Source: Deinococcus sp. LM3
Lineage (GTDB): Bacteria; Deinococcota; Deinococci; Deinococcales; Deinococcaceae
Assembly: GCF_002017875.1 (NCBI RefSeq)
Contig: NZ_MUFV01000001.1
Location: forward strand, 124,001 to 188,000
Direction of reading: 5' to 3'
DNA: 64,000 nucleotides
Below, in pieces: positions 1 to 7,155 of the stretch (positions within the stretch are counted from its first letter, which is position 1; each line of letters starts with the position of its first letter). The notes beneath the pieces are model-generated. The model did no database searches and had not been told where the DNA came from. It was given only the letters and a program-made list of their open reading frames with translations. The translations under genes and the position numbers were made by a program.

Positions 1-1019
1 AGCCCGAGAACATGATCGTGTGGAACAACGCCAGCCTGGAACTCCAGGGCTACGTGCTGACCTTCGCGCTGCTGCATGGCCTGCGCGGCGGGAAGCCCTG
101 GGCGGGTCAGTCGCCGAAGATGATCGTCACGACGCCCGGTTACGACCGGCACTTCCTGCTGCTGGAGACGCTGGGCTTCGAGCTCCTGACCGTGGACATG
201 CAGGCCGACGGGCCGGACGTGGACGCCATCGAGCGGCTTGTGGCGGCTGACCCGTCCGTGAAGGGTGTGCTGTTCGTGCCGACGTACTCGAACCCGGGCG
301 GCGAGACCATCAGCGCCGGGAAGGCCCGCCGCCTGACCGCGCTGAAGGCGGCCGCGCCGGACTTCACGATCTTCGCGGACGACGCGTACCGCGTGCATCA
401 CCTGTCGCCCGACCCGGCGGCGCAGGACAAGCCGGTGAACCTCGTGGCGCTGTCCCGTGACGGCGGTTTCCCGGACCGGGCGTTCGTGTTCGCCAGCACC
501 AGCAAGGTCACGTTCGCCGGGGCGGGCCTGGGCTTCCTGGGCAGCAGCGAGGACAACGTGAAGTGGCTGTCGAAGTACCTGAACGCGCAGAGCATCGGCC
601 CGAACAAGGTCGAGCAGGCGCGTCACGTGAAGTTCCTGCGTGATTACCCGGGCGGGCTGGAGGGCCTGATGGCGGCGCACGCGGCGCTGATCGAACCGAA
701 GTTCCGCGCGGTGAACGAGGTCCTGAGCGAGGAACTCGGCACGGACGGCGCGTTCGCCACCTGGAAGAATCCGCGCGGCGGGTACTTCATCAGCCTGGAT
801 ACGGCCGAGCCGGTCGCGGACCGCGTGGTGGCCCTGGCCGACGCGGTGGGCGTGAGCCTGACCCCGGCGGGCGCCACGTACCCCGGCGGGAAGGACCCGC
901 ACAACAGCAACATCCGCCTCGCGCCGACCCGCCCGCCGGTCGAGGAGGTCTACGTGGCGATGCGCGCCGTGGCCGCCTGCGTGCGTCTGGCGACCGAGGA
1001 GTACCGCGCGCGCAGCTGA
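1..1019 (+). CDS. PLP-dependent aminotransferase, class I/II (5' end cut by window edge)
   Basis: The reading frame is open from base 3 to the TGA at 1017-1019, so the gene begins outside the window; the first ATG at 12 is internal. The sequence fits a fold-type I aminotransferase of the family usually annotated as aspartate or alanine-glyoxylate transaminase (Aminotran_MocR, PF12897). Features seen are the substrate-loop motif VPTYSNPGGE, the FADDAYRVHH segment carrying the Asp that contacts the pyridine nitrogen, and STSKVTFAGAG, whose Lys would form the Schiff base with PLP. The C-terminal domain ends at SNIRLAPTRPPVEEV. The substrate cannot be told from sequence alone. A GC-rich hairpin closes the unit. 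Confidence 0.9.
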   Translation, partial: PENMIVWNNASLELQGYVLTFALLHGLRGGKPWAGQSPKMIVTTPGYDRHFLLLETLGFELLTVDMQADGPDVDAIERLVAADPSVKGVLFVPTYSNPGGETISAGKARRLTALKAAAPDFTIFADDAYRVHHLSPDPAAQDKPVNLVALSRDGGFPDRAFVFASTSKVTFAGAGLGFLGSSEDNVKWLSKYLNAQSIGPNKVEQARHVKFLRDYPGGLEGLMAAHAALIEPKFRAVNEVLSEELGTDGAFATWKNPRGGYFISLDTAEPVADRVVALADAVGVSLTPAGATYPGGKDPHNSNIRLAPTRPPVEEVYVAMRAVAACVRLATEEYRARS

Positions 1020-1054
1020 CGTGAACGCCGACCCTGCGCGCGCCTGAACGCGCC

Positions 1055-1081
1055 GCCCCCGGTCCACACGCGACCGGGGGC
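1055..1081 (+). terminator. Hairpin terminator after the aminotransferase
   Basis: A perfect 10-bp stem (GCCCCCGGTC pairing with GACCGGGGGC) encloses a 7-base loop and is followed by GTTTACTT. It lies 36 bases after the stop codon. Confidence 0.8.
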
Positions 1082-1091
1082 GTTTACTTGA

Positions 1092-1101
1092 CTTCATGAA
1101 G
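1092..1101. promoter_or_regulatory. Palindrome upstream of the MarR gene, candidate operator
   Basis: CTTCATGAAG is a perfect 10-bp palindrome 13 bases before the first possible start of the MarR gene. MarR repressors commonly bind palindromes and repress themselves, so autoregulation is plausible. I did not find the same palindrome before the dioxygenase gene. Confidence 0.35.
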
Positions 1102-1114
1102 ACTCGCGGCGACC

Positions 1115-1633
1115 ATGGAGCTTATGCCGAACCGTTACGCTGGCTCACCCGAGGACCGAGCGGCGTTGGACGCCTACGTGAAACTGTGGCGCGCGTCTCA
1201 CGCCGTGGAGGTCGCCTCCAACCGGCACCTGGCCGCGCACAACCTGACCATCAGCCAGTTCGGGGTGATCGAGGCGCTGTACCACCTGGGGCCGCTGAGT
1301 CAGCGGGAGCTGGCCGAGAAGATCCTGCGGTCGAGCGGGAACCTGACCATGGTGATCGACAACCTGGAACGCGACGGTCTGGTGCGCCGCGACCGGGACG
1401 AGGTGGACCGCCGGATCATGCGGGTGTCGCTGACCCCGGACGGCGAGGCGCTGATCGGGCGGGTGCTGCCGGCGCACGTGGCGGGCATCCGCGAGGTGTT
1501 CTCGGTCCTGACGGGCGAGGAACGCGCCCAGCTGACCAGCCTGTCGAAGAAGCTGGGGCTGGCGCTGAGGGAGCGTGAGCAAGCTGAGCCCGTCGGGGCG
1601 GGCAGGCGCCGGGGGGCGCGCAGCAGCGCCTGA
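1115..1633 (+). CDS. MarR-family transcriptional repressor, MhqR-like
   Basis: A 172-residue winged-helix regulator. The core NLTISQFGVIEALYHLGPL, the recognition region EKILRSSGNLTMVIDNLE and the wing RDEVDRRIMRVSLTPDG follow the MarR pattern. The stretch EKILRSSGNLTMVIDNLE closely resembles the matching part of Bacillus MhqR (YkvE), which senses quinones. The ATG at 1124 (MPNRY...) is an equally good start, with GGAG just before it. The next gene encodes a fused dioxygenase and esterase, the two activities that MhqR controls in Bacillus, which supports the assignment. The stop codon TGA (1631-1633) is also the first three bases of a remnant of the dispersed repeat. Confidence 0.85.
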   Translation: MELMPNRYAGSPEDRAALDAYVKLWRASHAVEVASNRHLAAHNLTISQFGVIEALYHLGPLSQRELAEKILRSSGNLTMVIDNLERDGLVRRDRDEVDRRIMRVSLTPDGEALIGRVLPAHVAGIREVFSVLTGEERAQLTSLSKKLGLALREREQAEPVGAGRRRGARSSA

Positions 1634-1651
1634 TACGGATTCCGTCTGTGG
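1631..1651. repeat. Remnant of the TGA-flanked element (end fragment)
   Basis: TGATACGGATTCCGTCTGTG matches one end of the dispersed element, whose usual form is TCATACGGATTCCGTTTGTT. The rest is not recognisable. The TGA serves as the stop codon of the MarR gene. Confidence 0.55.
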
Positions 1652-1761
1652 GACGGGGAGGAGCCGGGAAGGTGATTCCTCCTCGCTTCTGCGGTCGGCT
1701 GGTGGCCGCCGGGGAGCCCGTGCTATGTATCGCAGACCACCTTTAATCGTTCAATGTTAAG

Positions 1762-1767
1762 TAATAT
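1762..1767 (+). promoter_or_regulatory. -10 box of the dioxygenase-esterase gene (leaderless)
   Basis: TAATAT ends 6 bases before the ATG at 1774, inside an AT-rich patch (1742-1769) unusual for this genome. The spacing implies that transcription starts at or next to the ATG. TTAA half-sites at 1743-1746 and 1757-1760 could belong to an operator. Confidence 0.6.
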
Positions 1768-1773
1768 ATCCCC

Positions 1774-3429
1774 ATGACCTCCCTCTCCCCCGCTCCCGGT
1801 ACCAGCCCCGTCCAGGGCCTGCACCACCTGACCGTCATGGCCAGCGACCCCCAGCGCAACGTGGACTTCTACACGCAGGTGCTCGGGCAGCGGCTGGTGA
1901 AGGTCACCGTGAACTTCGACGATCCCGGCACGTACCACCTCTATTACGGCGACCAGACCGGGCAGCCCGGCACGATCATGACCCACTTCCCCTGGCCCGG
2001 CGCGCGGCGCGGCGTGCGCGGCAACGGCGAGGTCGTCGCGCTGGCCTACTCGGTCCCGGCCGCCAGCCACACCTACTGGCAGGAGCGCCTCGCGCAGCAC
2101 GGCCTGAACGCCACGGCCAGCACCCGTTTCGGGCAGCCGGTCCTGACCTTCGAGGACCCGGACGGCACCTGGATCGAACTGGCCTTCGACGACGGCGTGC
2201 CCGTGCAGCCCTGGCCCGCCTCGCCCGTCCCGGCCGACCATGAACTGCGCGGCTTTCACTCCGTGACCGCCTGGGTGCGCGACACGGACGCCGTGCGCCA
2301 GCTGCTGGTGGGTCAACTGGGCTTCACGGAGGTCGGCACGGAAGCCGACCCACAGGGCCCCCGCACCCGATTCCGGGGCAGCGGCGACGGCGTGGGCCTG
2401 TTCGTGGACGTCGTGGAACGGCCGGGCCAGCCGCGCGGCACCTTCGGCGCAGGCAGCGTGCACCACGTGGCCCTGCGCACCCGTGACGACGCCGAGCAGG
2501 AGGCGTACATGGCGTCCCTGAACGCCGCCGGGTACCGCCCCACCCCGGTGCAGGACCGCCAGTACTTCCATTCCATCTACTTCCGCGAACCGAACGGCGT
2601 GCTGTTCGAGATCGCCACCGACGCCCCCGGCTTCCCCGACGACGAGGCAGTCGAGGAACTCGGGCGGCACCTGAAACTCCCGGCGTGGTTCGAACCGCAG
2701 CGCGCGCAGATCGAGGCGCACGTGCCGCGCATCCTGAACCGCGAGTACGGCGTCACCATCGGCGGGCGCGACCTGAGCAGCCAGCCCGCCCCCACGCAGG
2801 ACGAGGGGGACGGGCAGGGCGTGCAGGTGGTGACCGCCGGGCGCCCCCTGGCCGACGCGCGGGTGGCGATGGTCCTGCTGCACGGGCGCGGCGGCACGGC
2901 AGCCGACATCCTGAGCCTGGAAAGCCAGTTCAACCTGAGTGCGTTCACGTACCTCGCGCCGCAGGCCGACGGGAACACCTGGTACCCGCAGTCGTTCCTG
3001 GCCCCGCTGGCACAGAACCAGCCGCACCTGGACCGCGCCCTGGCCACCGTGGACGCCGTCATGAGCGAACTGGCCGCGCAGGGCATCCCGGCCAGCCGCG
3101 TGGTGCTGGGCGGCTTCAGCCAGGGCGCGTGCCTGGCGCTGGAGTACGCCAGCCGCACGCCGGGCCTGGGCGGCGTGATCGCCTTCAGCGGCGGCCTGAT
3201 CACCCTCGACCAGACCGGCGACCTGAGCGGCACGCCCGTGTTCATGGGCGTGGACCCCCGCGACGGCCACATTCCCCTGAGCCGTTTCGAGGAGACGGTC
3301 GCGAACCTCCGCGCGCGCGGCGCGAACGTGGATGCCCGCGTGATTCCCGGCCTGGGCCACACCATCAACACCGACGAACTGAACGCCGCCCGCGCCGTCA
3401 TGCAGGGGATCGCTGGCGCGATGGGTTGA
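1774..3429 (+). CDS. Fusion of ring-cleaving dioxygenase (MhqO-like) and carboxylesterase (MhqD-like)
   Basis: A 551-residue two-part protein. Residues about 12-315 hold two vicinal-oxygen-chelate (glyoxalase) modules, with GLHHLTVMASDP, a histidine in the second module at SVHHVALRT, and a late Glu in GVLFEIATDAPGF, as in extradiol dioxygenases that open aromatic rings. Residues about 350-551 form an alpha/beta-hydrolase of the phospholipase/carboxylesterase family, with VLLHGRGG, the nucleophile elbow GGFSQGA and a C-terminal GLGHTIN histidine. In Bacillus the corresponding proteins MhqO and MhqD are separate and controlled by the MarR protein MhqR. Here they are one polypeptide next to an MhqR-like gene. 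The likely role is cytosolic detoxification of quinones or hydroquinones. Confidence 0.9.
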   Translation: MTSLSPAPGTSPVQGLHHLTVMASDPQRNVDFYTQVLGQRLVKVTVNFDDPGTYHLYYGDQTGQPGTIMTHFPWPGARRGVRGNGEVVALAYSVPAASHTYWQERLAQHGLNATASTRFGQPVLTFEDPDGTWIELAFDDGVPVQPWPASPVPADHELRGFHSVTAWVRDTDAVRQLLVGQLGFTEVGTEADPQGPRTRFRGSGDGVGLFVDVVERPGQPRGTFGAGSVHHVALRTRDDAEQEAYMASLNAAGYRPTPVQDRQYFHSIYFREPNGVLFEIATDAPGFPDDEAVEELGRHLKLPAWFEPQRAQIEAHVPRILNREYGVTIGGRDLSSQPAPTQDEGDGQGVQVVTAGRPLADARVAMVLLHGRGGTAADILSLESQFNLSAFTYLAPQADGNTWYPQSFLAPLAQNQPHLDRALATVDAVMSELAAQGIPASRVVLGGFSQGACLALEYASRTPGLGGVIAFSGGLITLDQTGDLSGTPVFMGVDPRDGHIPLSRFEETVANLRARGANVDARVIPGLGHTINTDELNAARAVMQGIAGAMG

Positions 3430-3440
3430 TGGTCAAAAGG

Positions 3441-3480
3441 TGATGGTTGATGGAGGACACCTCTTCTCCATCAACCATCA
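3441..3480. terminator. Bidirectional hairpin terminator, GATGGTTGATGG family
   Basis: A 15-bp perfect stem (TGATGGTTGATGGAG pairing with CTCCATCAACCATCA) with a 10-base loop lies between two convergent genes. Its core recurs at 34574-34631 and 53877-53893. Confidence 0.75.
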
Positions 3481-3492
3481 GCCTTCCACTTT

Positions 3493-4236
3493 CTACCTGA
3501 GGAGCGCAGCGACGAACATCGGCACGGCGTCCGGCCCCTCGAAGCCGGGCGTCAGGGCGCGCAGGGTGACCAGGACGCGGTTGCCCTGCACGTCCACGCG
3601 TTCGACGGTGTACCCGGCGGCGCAGTTCAGCGGGTGCGCGGCGGGCCGGGCGGGCGTGAGGGGATCGGTGTGGATGACCTGTCCGTTCACGCGGAGACTG
3701 AATCCGGCGGGGCGGGTGCCGGGCGGCAGCATGTCCGGGTACGGGCAGACAGCGTTCACGGCGTACACGTTCAGGCGCACGGGGACCGGCACGGTCCAGA
3801 GGCGCACGGGCGTGGTCTGGGTGCGCCCGGCGGTCACGGCGTCCTCCCAGCGGGGGTACGGGGCCGGGTACGTGCGGCGGTAGCGGGGCACGCTGGCGGG
3901 GCGGCCGGTCAGTCCGGCGGCGCGCAGGAACGCCGGGACGGGCGGCGTGGTCAGCAGCGCGGCGCGGGCCTGGGCGGCCGTGCCGTTTTCCAGGGTGCGG
4001 GAGCGGCCCAGCAGCGTCTGCCCGGTGCGGGTGCTTAGCACGTCCAGGCGGGCGGTGCCGAAGCCGCTGCCGTCCTGCTCGCCGTTCACGACGGCCATGA
4101 CCCGCTCGCCGCTGGCGCTGAACTGGACTCCGGTGACCGGCAGGCGTTCGTTGGCGTGCGCGCCGCCGCTCAGGGCGGCCCACAGCGTGAGGGGGACCAG
4201 CAGACTGGAACGCGGGCCGGCAGGCAGTCGTCGCAT
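3493..4236 (-). CDS. Predicted secreted protein, DUF2259-like
   Basis: About 247 residues with an N-terminal signal sequence (basic MRRLPAGPRSS, hydrophobic LLVPLTLWAALSGG, then AHAN). The mature start VTGVQFSASGERVMAVVNGEQDGSGFG resembles the DUF2259 family of predicted secreted proteins, whose members open with a beta-strand motif around FSADGRY and EDGSGFP. Two cysteines late in the chain may pair outside the cell. The ATG at 4236 is chosen because a TACGGT -10 box ends 6 bases before it; the in-frame GTG at 4251 precedes that box. The function is unknown. Confidence 0.7.
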   Translation of the reverse strand: MRRLPAGPRSSLLVPLTLWAALSGGAHANERLPVTGVQFSASGERVMAVVNGEQDGSGFGTARLDVLSTRTGQTLLGRSRTLENGTAAQARAALLTTPPVPAFLRAAGLTGRPASVPRYRRTYPAPYPRWEDAVTAGRTQTTPVRLWTVPVPVRLNVYAVNAVCPYPDMLPPGTRPAGFSLRVNGQVIHTDPLTPARPAAHPLNCAAGYTVERVDVQGNRVLVTLRALTPGFEGPDAVPMFVAALLR

Positions 4237-4242
4237 GGCCGT

Positions 4243-4248
4243 ACCGTA
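4243..4248 (-). promoter_or_regulatory. -10 box deciding the start of the DUF2259-like gene
   Basis: On the minus strand, TACGGT is followed by 6 bases and then ATG (4236). This is the leaderless arrangement and argues against the upstream GTG. Confidence 0.55.
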
Positions 4249-4302
4249 CACCGCCCGCGTCCCTGATGGGCAACGCGGGCGGGTCAGGTCGGGTGGGGCA
4301 GG

Positions 4303-4821
4303 TCAGCGGAACTTGACGGTGGCCAGAACCTTGCTGAAGGTGGCGCTGGCGGCGCTGAAGCGCTGCGGCGTGTCGGTCAGCTGGAACGAGTACAGGTTCT
4401 TGGCGCCGATGCCGTACCAGACGCGCATGCTCAGCTTACCCTTGGGGTGCGTGAGCGCGTAGGTGCGTTCGACGCCCTGCACGCCGCCGTACCCGACGGT
4501 GCGGCTGGCCGTCTGCTTGATGCCGGCGCCGGTGCTTTTCACGCCCTGCTCGAACTTCTGGAATTCGCTGGCGGGGGTGGGGGTGCCACCGGCTTTCGCG
4601 GCGTACAGCAGGCGGATCAGCGTGGCGGGCGGGGCCTTGGCGGACACGGCGCTCACGCCGAGCGCACCGTCCTCGAAGTTCACGCCCAGCCAGCCCTTGG
4701 GCATGCTGACACTGAAGGGCAGTTCCGGGACGTTCAGCGGAACGAGCGTGACGGGCGTCTGCGCGGCGGCGACAGCCGGGAGGCTCAGGGCGAGGAGGGC
4801 AGTGGCAGTGAAAACCTTCAT
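4303..4821 (-). CDS. Secreted protein of unknown function
   Basis: A 172-residue protein beginning with a clear signal peptide (MKVFTATALLALSLPAVAAAQ). The mature part, from about TPVTLVPLNVPELPFSVSMP, has a single compact domain with SVSMPKGWLGVNFEDG and a C-terminal MRVWYGIGAKNLYSFQL strand region. The layout resembles small PsbP/DUF1795-like lipoprotein folds, but I cannot name the family. The ATG at 4821 is preferred to the GTG at 4830 because a TACGGT box ends 7 bases before it. Confidence 0.7.
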   Translation of the reverse strand: MKVFTATALLALSLPAVAAAQTPVTLVPLNVPELPFSVSMPKGWLGVNFEDGALGVSAVSAKAPPATLIRLLYAAKAGGTPTPASEFQKFEQGVKSTGAGIKQTASRTVGYGGVQGVERTYALTHPKGKLSMRVWYGIGAKNLYSFQLTDTPQRFSAASATFSKVLATVKFR

Positions 4822-4828
4822 GAGGGGC

Positions 4829-4834
4829 ACCGTA
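4829..4834 (-). promoter_or_regulatory. -10 box of the secreted-protein gene (leaderless)
   Basis: TACGGT on the minus strand is followed by 7 bases and the ATG at 4821. Confidence 0.55.
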
Positions 4835-4901
4835 TCAGCGCCCCATGAGCGCCCCGGTTGGCGTGTGTGAACGCCATGCCCGGTCGAGCGTCAGGGGCCA
4901 G

Positions 4902-5528
4902 TCAGCGCGGCACCAGGCCGGGCCGGGGCCACAGGCGCAGGTCGGCGGGGCCGGCGGCGTCCCGCAGGTCCACGGGGCCGTAGGCGCGGCTGTCCAGGCT
5001 GGCGCCCAGGCGGCGGTTGTCGCCCATCACCCACACCTTGCCGGGCGGGACGGTCTGGGCCGGCTGGTCGGCCACGAAGCCTTCACTGGCGTAACTTTCG
5101 GCCAGGGGACGGCCGTTCAGGATGACCTGCCCGTCCTGGATGGCGACCGTGTCGCCCGGCAGTCCCAGGACGCGTTTGACGTTGTAGGGGCGGTAGGTCA
5201 CGCCCAGGCGCGAGCTGAAAGCGTACTCGCTGTCGGCGGGCGCCTTGAAGATCAGCAGGTCGCCCCGGCGCGGGTAGGGGCCGGGCAATCCCCAGGCGCG
5301 CAGCCAGCGCGGGTATTTCAGGAGCACGAGCACGTCGCCGGTTCGCAGGGTGTCGTTCATGGAGTCGCCGTCCACGCGGGCCAGGGTCGCGCCGAAGGTG
5401 GTGATCAGGTAGGCCGGCAGCAGGCCGCCCAGCACCCAGCGCCGCCACGCGCTGTCCGTCTGGCGCGGCGCGGGAGGCGGGGTGGGCGGGGTCGGGTCGG
5501 CGGGTGTCACGGGCTCAGAGGCTAGCAC
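4902..5528 (-). CDS. lepB: Signal peptidase I
   Basis: A 208-residue S26-family membrane peptidase that removes signal peptides from exported proteins. A proline-rich N-terminus is followed by one membrane segment (about residues 31-50, WVLGGLLPAYLITTFGATL). The catalytic Ser56 lies in VDGDSMNDTL and the general base Lys118 in NVKRVLGLPGD. The box MGDNRRLGASLDSRAYGPV is the conserved C-terminal GDN/S-D-SR signature. The protein is short for the family, as in other single-spanning forms. It stands alone, transcribed away from the FKBP gene. Confidence 0.93.
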   Translation of the reverse strand: MLASEPVTPADPTPPTPPPAPRQTDSAWRRWVLGGLLPAYLITTFGATLARVDGDSMNDTLRTGDVLVLLKYPRWLRAWGLPGPYPRRGDLLIFKAPADSEYAFSSRLGVTYRPYNVKRVLGLPGDTVAIQDGQVILNGRPLAESYASEGFVADQPAQTVPPGKVWVMGDNRRLGASLDSRAYGPVDLRDAAGPADLRLWPRPGLVPR

Positions 5529-5633
5529 CGACAGGGGAATCGGCGCGCCGGTGACACCGGGCCGGGAGGGGCGCGCGGCAGACTGTCTTCATGGTCACTT
5601 CAGTTTGGGTGGCGGGAAGGGGGCCGGAACCGT

Positions 5634-5639
5634 TACCCT
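5634..5639 (+). promoter_or_regulatory. -10 box of the FKBP gene (leaderless)
   Basis: TACCCT is followed by 7 bases and the ATG at 5647. It selects this start over the longer open frame, which runs back to 5482. Confidence 0.6.
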
Positions 5640-5646
5640 GTCGCGC

Positions 5647-5985
5647 ATGACTGCTGAAGGCAACGGATTGAAGGTCGAGAAGTATTTTGAGGGCAACGGA
5701 GCCCCGGCGCAGGCTGGCAAGATGGTGCGCGTGCACTACACCGGCATGCTGGAGAACGGGCAGAAGTTCGATTCCAGCCGTGACCGTGGCGAGCCGATCG
5801 AGTTCCCGCTGGGCGTGGGCTACGTGATCCAGGGCTGGGATCAGGGCATCGCGCAGCTGAACGTGGGCGACAAGGCCAAGCTGACCATCCCGGCCAGCCT
5901 GGGCTACGGCGCGGCGGGCGTTCCCGGCGTGATTCCCGGCGGCGCGACCCTGATCTTCGACGTGGAACTCGTCGACGTCCGCTGA
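5647..5985 (+). CDS. FKBP-type peptidyl-prolyl cis-trans isomerase
   Basis: A 112-residue single-domain FKBP that catalyses cis-trans isomerisation of prolyl bonds and is probably cytosolic, since no signal peptide is visible. Active-site motifs of the FKBP12 class are present: VRVHYTGMLENGQKFDSS, the conserved Asp/Arg pair in FDSSRDRG, GVGYVIQGWDQGI and the hydrophobic pocket residues of LGYGAAGVPGVIPGGATLIFDVEL. The length equals the minimal FKBP fold. A hairpin terminator and then a full copy of the dispersed repeat follow. Confidence 0.93.
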   Translation: MTAEGNGLKVEKYFEGNGAPAQAGKMVRVHYTGMLENGQKFDSSRDRGEPIEFPLGVGYVIQGWDQGIAQLNVGDKAKLTIPASLGYGAAGVPGVIPGGATLIFDVELVDVR

Positions 5986-5990
5986 TCGAC

Positions 5991-6003
5991 TGATACGAAT
6001 TCC
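5991..6003. repeat. End fragment of the TGA-flanked element
   Basis: TGATACGAATTCC lies 5 bases after the FKBP stop codon and resembles the TGATACGGATTCC end of the repeat. The full copy begins 55 bases further on, so this may be the remains of an older insertion. Confidence 0.4.
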
Positions 6004-6009
6004 ATGACG

Positions 6010-6035
6010 CCCCCCGGTTCCTGCGAACCGGGGGG
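6010..6035 (+). terminator. Hairpin terminator after the FKBP gene
   Basis: An 11-bp perfect stem (CCCCCCGGTTC pairing with GAACCGGGGGG) has a 4-base loop and is followed by TCGTTCT. Confidence 0.8.
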
Positions 6036-6058
6036 TCGTTCTGTGGATGGAAGGAGTC

Positions 6059-6197
6059 TGATACGGACTCGGATTGAATGGGCTGCAAAGCCCATTCAAT
6101 CCGAGCGAAGCGAGTGGGAGCAAAACGGGTTCCGGACGTGGAGCCGGCAATCCGGTGAAGTTCCGGATTGTTGGCGAAACAAACGGAATCCGTATGA
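6059..6197 (+). repeat. TGA-flanked element, complete 139-bp copy
   Basis: It runs from TGATACGGACTCGG to CGGAATCCGTATGA. Terminal inverted repeats TACGGACTC(C/G)G and CGGAATCCGTA are bordered by direct TGA. Hairpin 1 is GATTGAATGGGCT, loop GCAA, AGCCCATTCAATC, a perfect 13-bp stem. Hairpin 2 is CAATCCGG, a 7-base loop, CCGGATTG. It contains no ORF. It lies between the FKBP terminator and the deoR promoter. Confidence 0.9.
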
Positions 6198-6252
6198 GAA
6201 AGGGGGCTGGGGGTGCGGCGGGATGCGGGGAACGCGACGCCCGGTCAGCCAC

Positions 6253-6296
6253 TTGACGGGCGCATGAGGAAACCGTAAACTTCGAAAGTATCGAAA
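6253..6296 (+). promoter_or_regulatory. Promoter and candidate operator of the galactoside operon regulator
   Basis: TTGACG (6253-6258), a 17-base spacer and TAAACT (6276-6281) form a good sigma-70 promoter. Directly downstream, TTCGAAAGTATCGAAA holds two CGAAA half-sites 9 bases apart (6283-6287 and 6292-6296), placed over the expected transcription start. DeoR-family repressors often bind repeated TTCGAAA-like sites, so autoregulation is likely. Confidence 0.65.
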
Positions 6297-6318
6297 TCCA
6301 GTACATCAGGGGGCTGCC

Positions 6319-7077
6319 TTGATCGACGTGCGCAGAAGCGAGATTGTCTCGCTCGTGAAACAACATGGCGAGTTGCCGGTTACGGAACTTTCGAAAATCC
6401 TGGGCGTGTCCGAGGTGACGGTCCGCAGTGACCTGAAAGTCCTGGCCGATGCCGGACAGGTCCGCCGCACCCGTGGCAGCGTCCGCCTGCCCACCGACGT
6501 GCGCCGCGAATCCCCCCTGGAAGAAACCCGGCTGGAACACAGCGCCGCCAAGCGCCGCATCGGGCGGGCCGCCGCCGCCCTGATCCGCGACGGCGAGACC
6601 GTGTTCATCGACGTGGGCAGCACCACCACCGAGGTAGCCCGCGCCGTCTCCCCCACCCTGCAGGGCGTGACGGTCGTCACGAACGGACTGAACATCGCGC
6701 TGGAACTCGAGCGGCTGCCCGGCGTGCGCGTCATCGTGACCGGCGGCACCCTGCGGCCCCTGCAGCACTCGCTGGTCAGTCCCTACGCGCTGGACGTGCT
6801 GCGGCACATTCACGCCGACCGGCTGTTCCTGGGCTGCAACGGCGTGCACGCCGAACACGGCGTGACGAACGCCAACCACGAGGAAGCCGAGATCAAACGC
6901 GTGATGGTGCAGCAGTCCCGCGAGATCGTGGTCGTCGCGGACCACAGCAAACTCGGCAAGATCAGCCGCGCGCTGATCGCGCCCACCGACCGCATCAGCA
7001 CCCTCGTCAGCGACCGCAGCGGCCCCGCTCCACCCCCGGAACTGCGCCGCGCCATCCCGGAACTTCACCTCGTGTAG
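6319..7077 (+). CDS. DeoR/GlpR-family transcriptional repressor
   Basis: A 252-residue regulator. The N-terminal helix-turn-helix (residues about 4-58: RRSEIVSLVKQHGELPVTEL, then VSEVTVRSDLKVL) is the DeoR signature. The C-terminal sugar-phosphate sensor domain contains ALIRDGETVFIDVGSTTTEVA, VTNGLNIALEL and the DHSKLGKISR loop. The start is TTG at 6319, supported by a strong ribosome site (AGGGGG, 6 bases upstream). It precedes the sugar ABC and galactosidase genes in the same direction, so it probably represses them until a galactose-derived phosphate accumulates. Confidence 0.9.
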   Translation: MIDVRRSEIVSLVKQHGELPVTELSKILGVSEVTVRSDLKVLADAGQVRRTRGSVRLPTDVRRESPLEETRLEHSAAKRRIGRAAAALIRDGETVFIDVGSTTTEVARAVSPTLQGVTVVTNGLNIALELERLPGVRVIVTGGTLRPLQHSLVSPYALDVLRHIHADRLFLGCNGVHAEHGVTNANHEEAEIKRVMVQQSREIVVVADHSKLGKISRALIAPTDRISTLVSDRSGPAPPPELRRAIPELHLV

Positions 7078-7155
7078 CTTCTCCCGCTTCTGCACCGTTT
7101 CGGCCCACGCTGCACCCCGACCCTGTCCCTTCCCACCCATCCCTGGAGGATGCCC

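Noticed and set aside
1723..3360. Minus-strand open frame opposite the dioxygenase-esterase fusion
   Set aside because: The plus strand carries clear VOC and hydrolase motifs; the antisense product has none.
6059..6197. The dispersed repeat as a complete insertion sequence
   Set aside because: At 139-163 bp it is far too short to encode a transposase, and no ORF is shared among the copies.
6059..6197. The dispersed repeat as a CRISPR repeat or array
   Set aside because: Copies are many kilobases apart with no regular spacers, and no cas genes are present.
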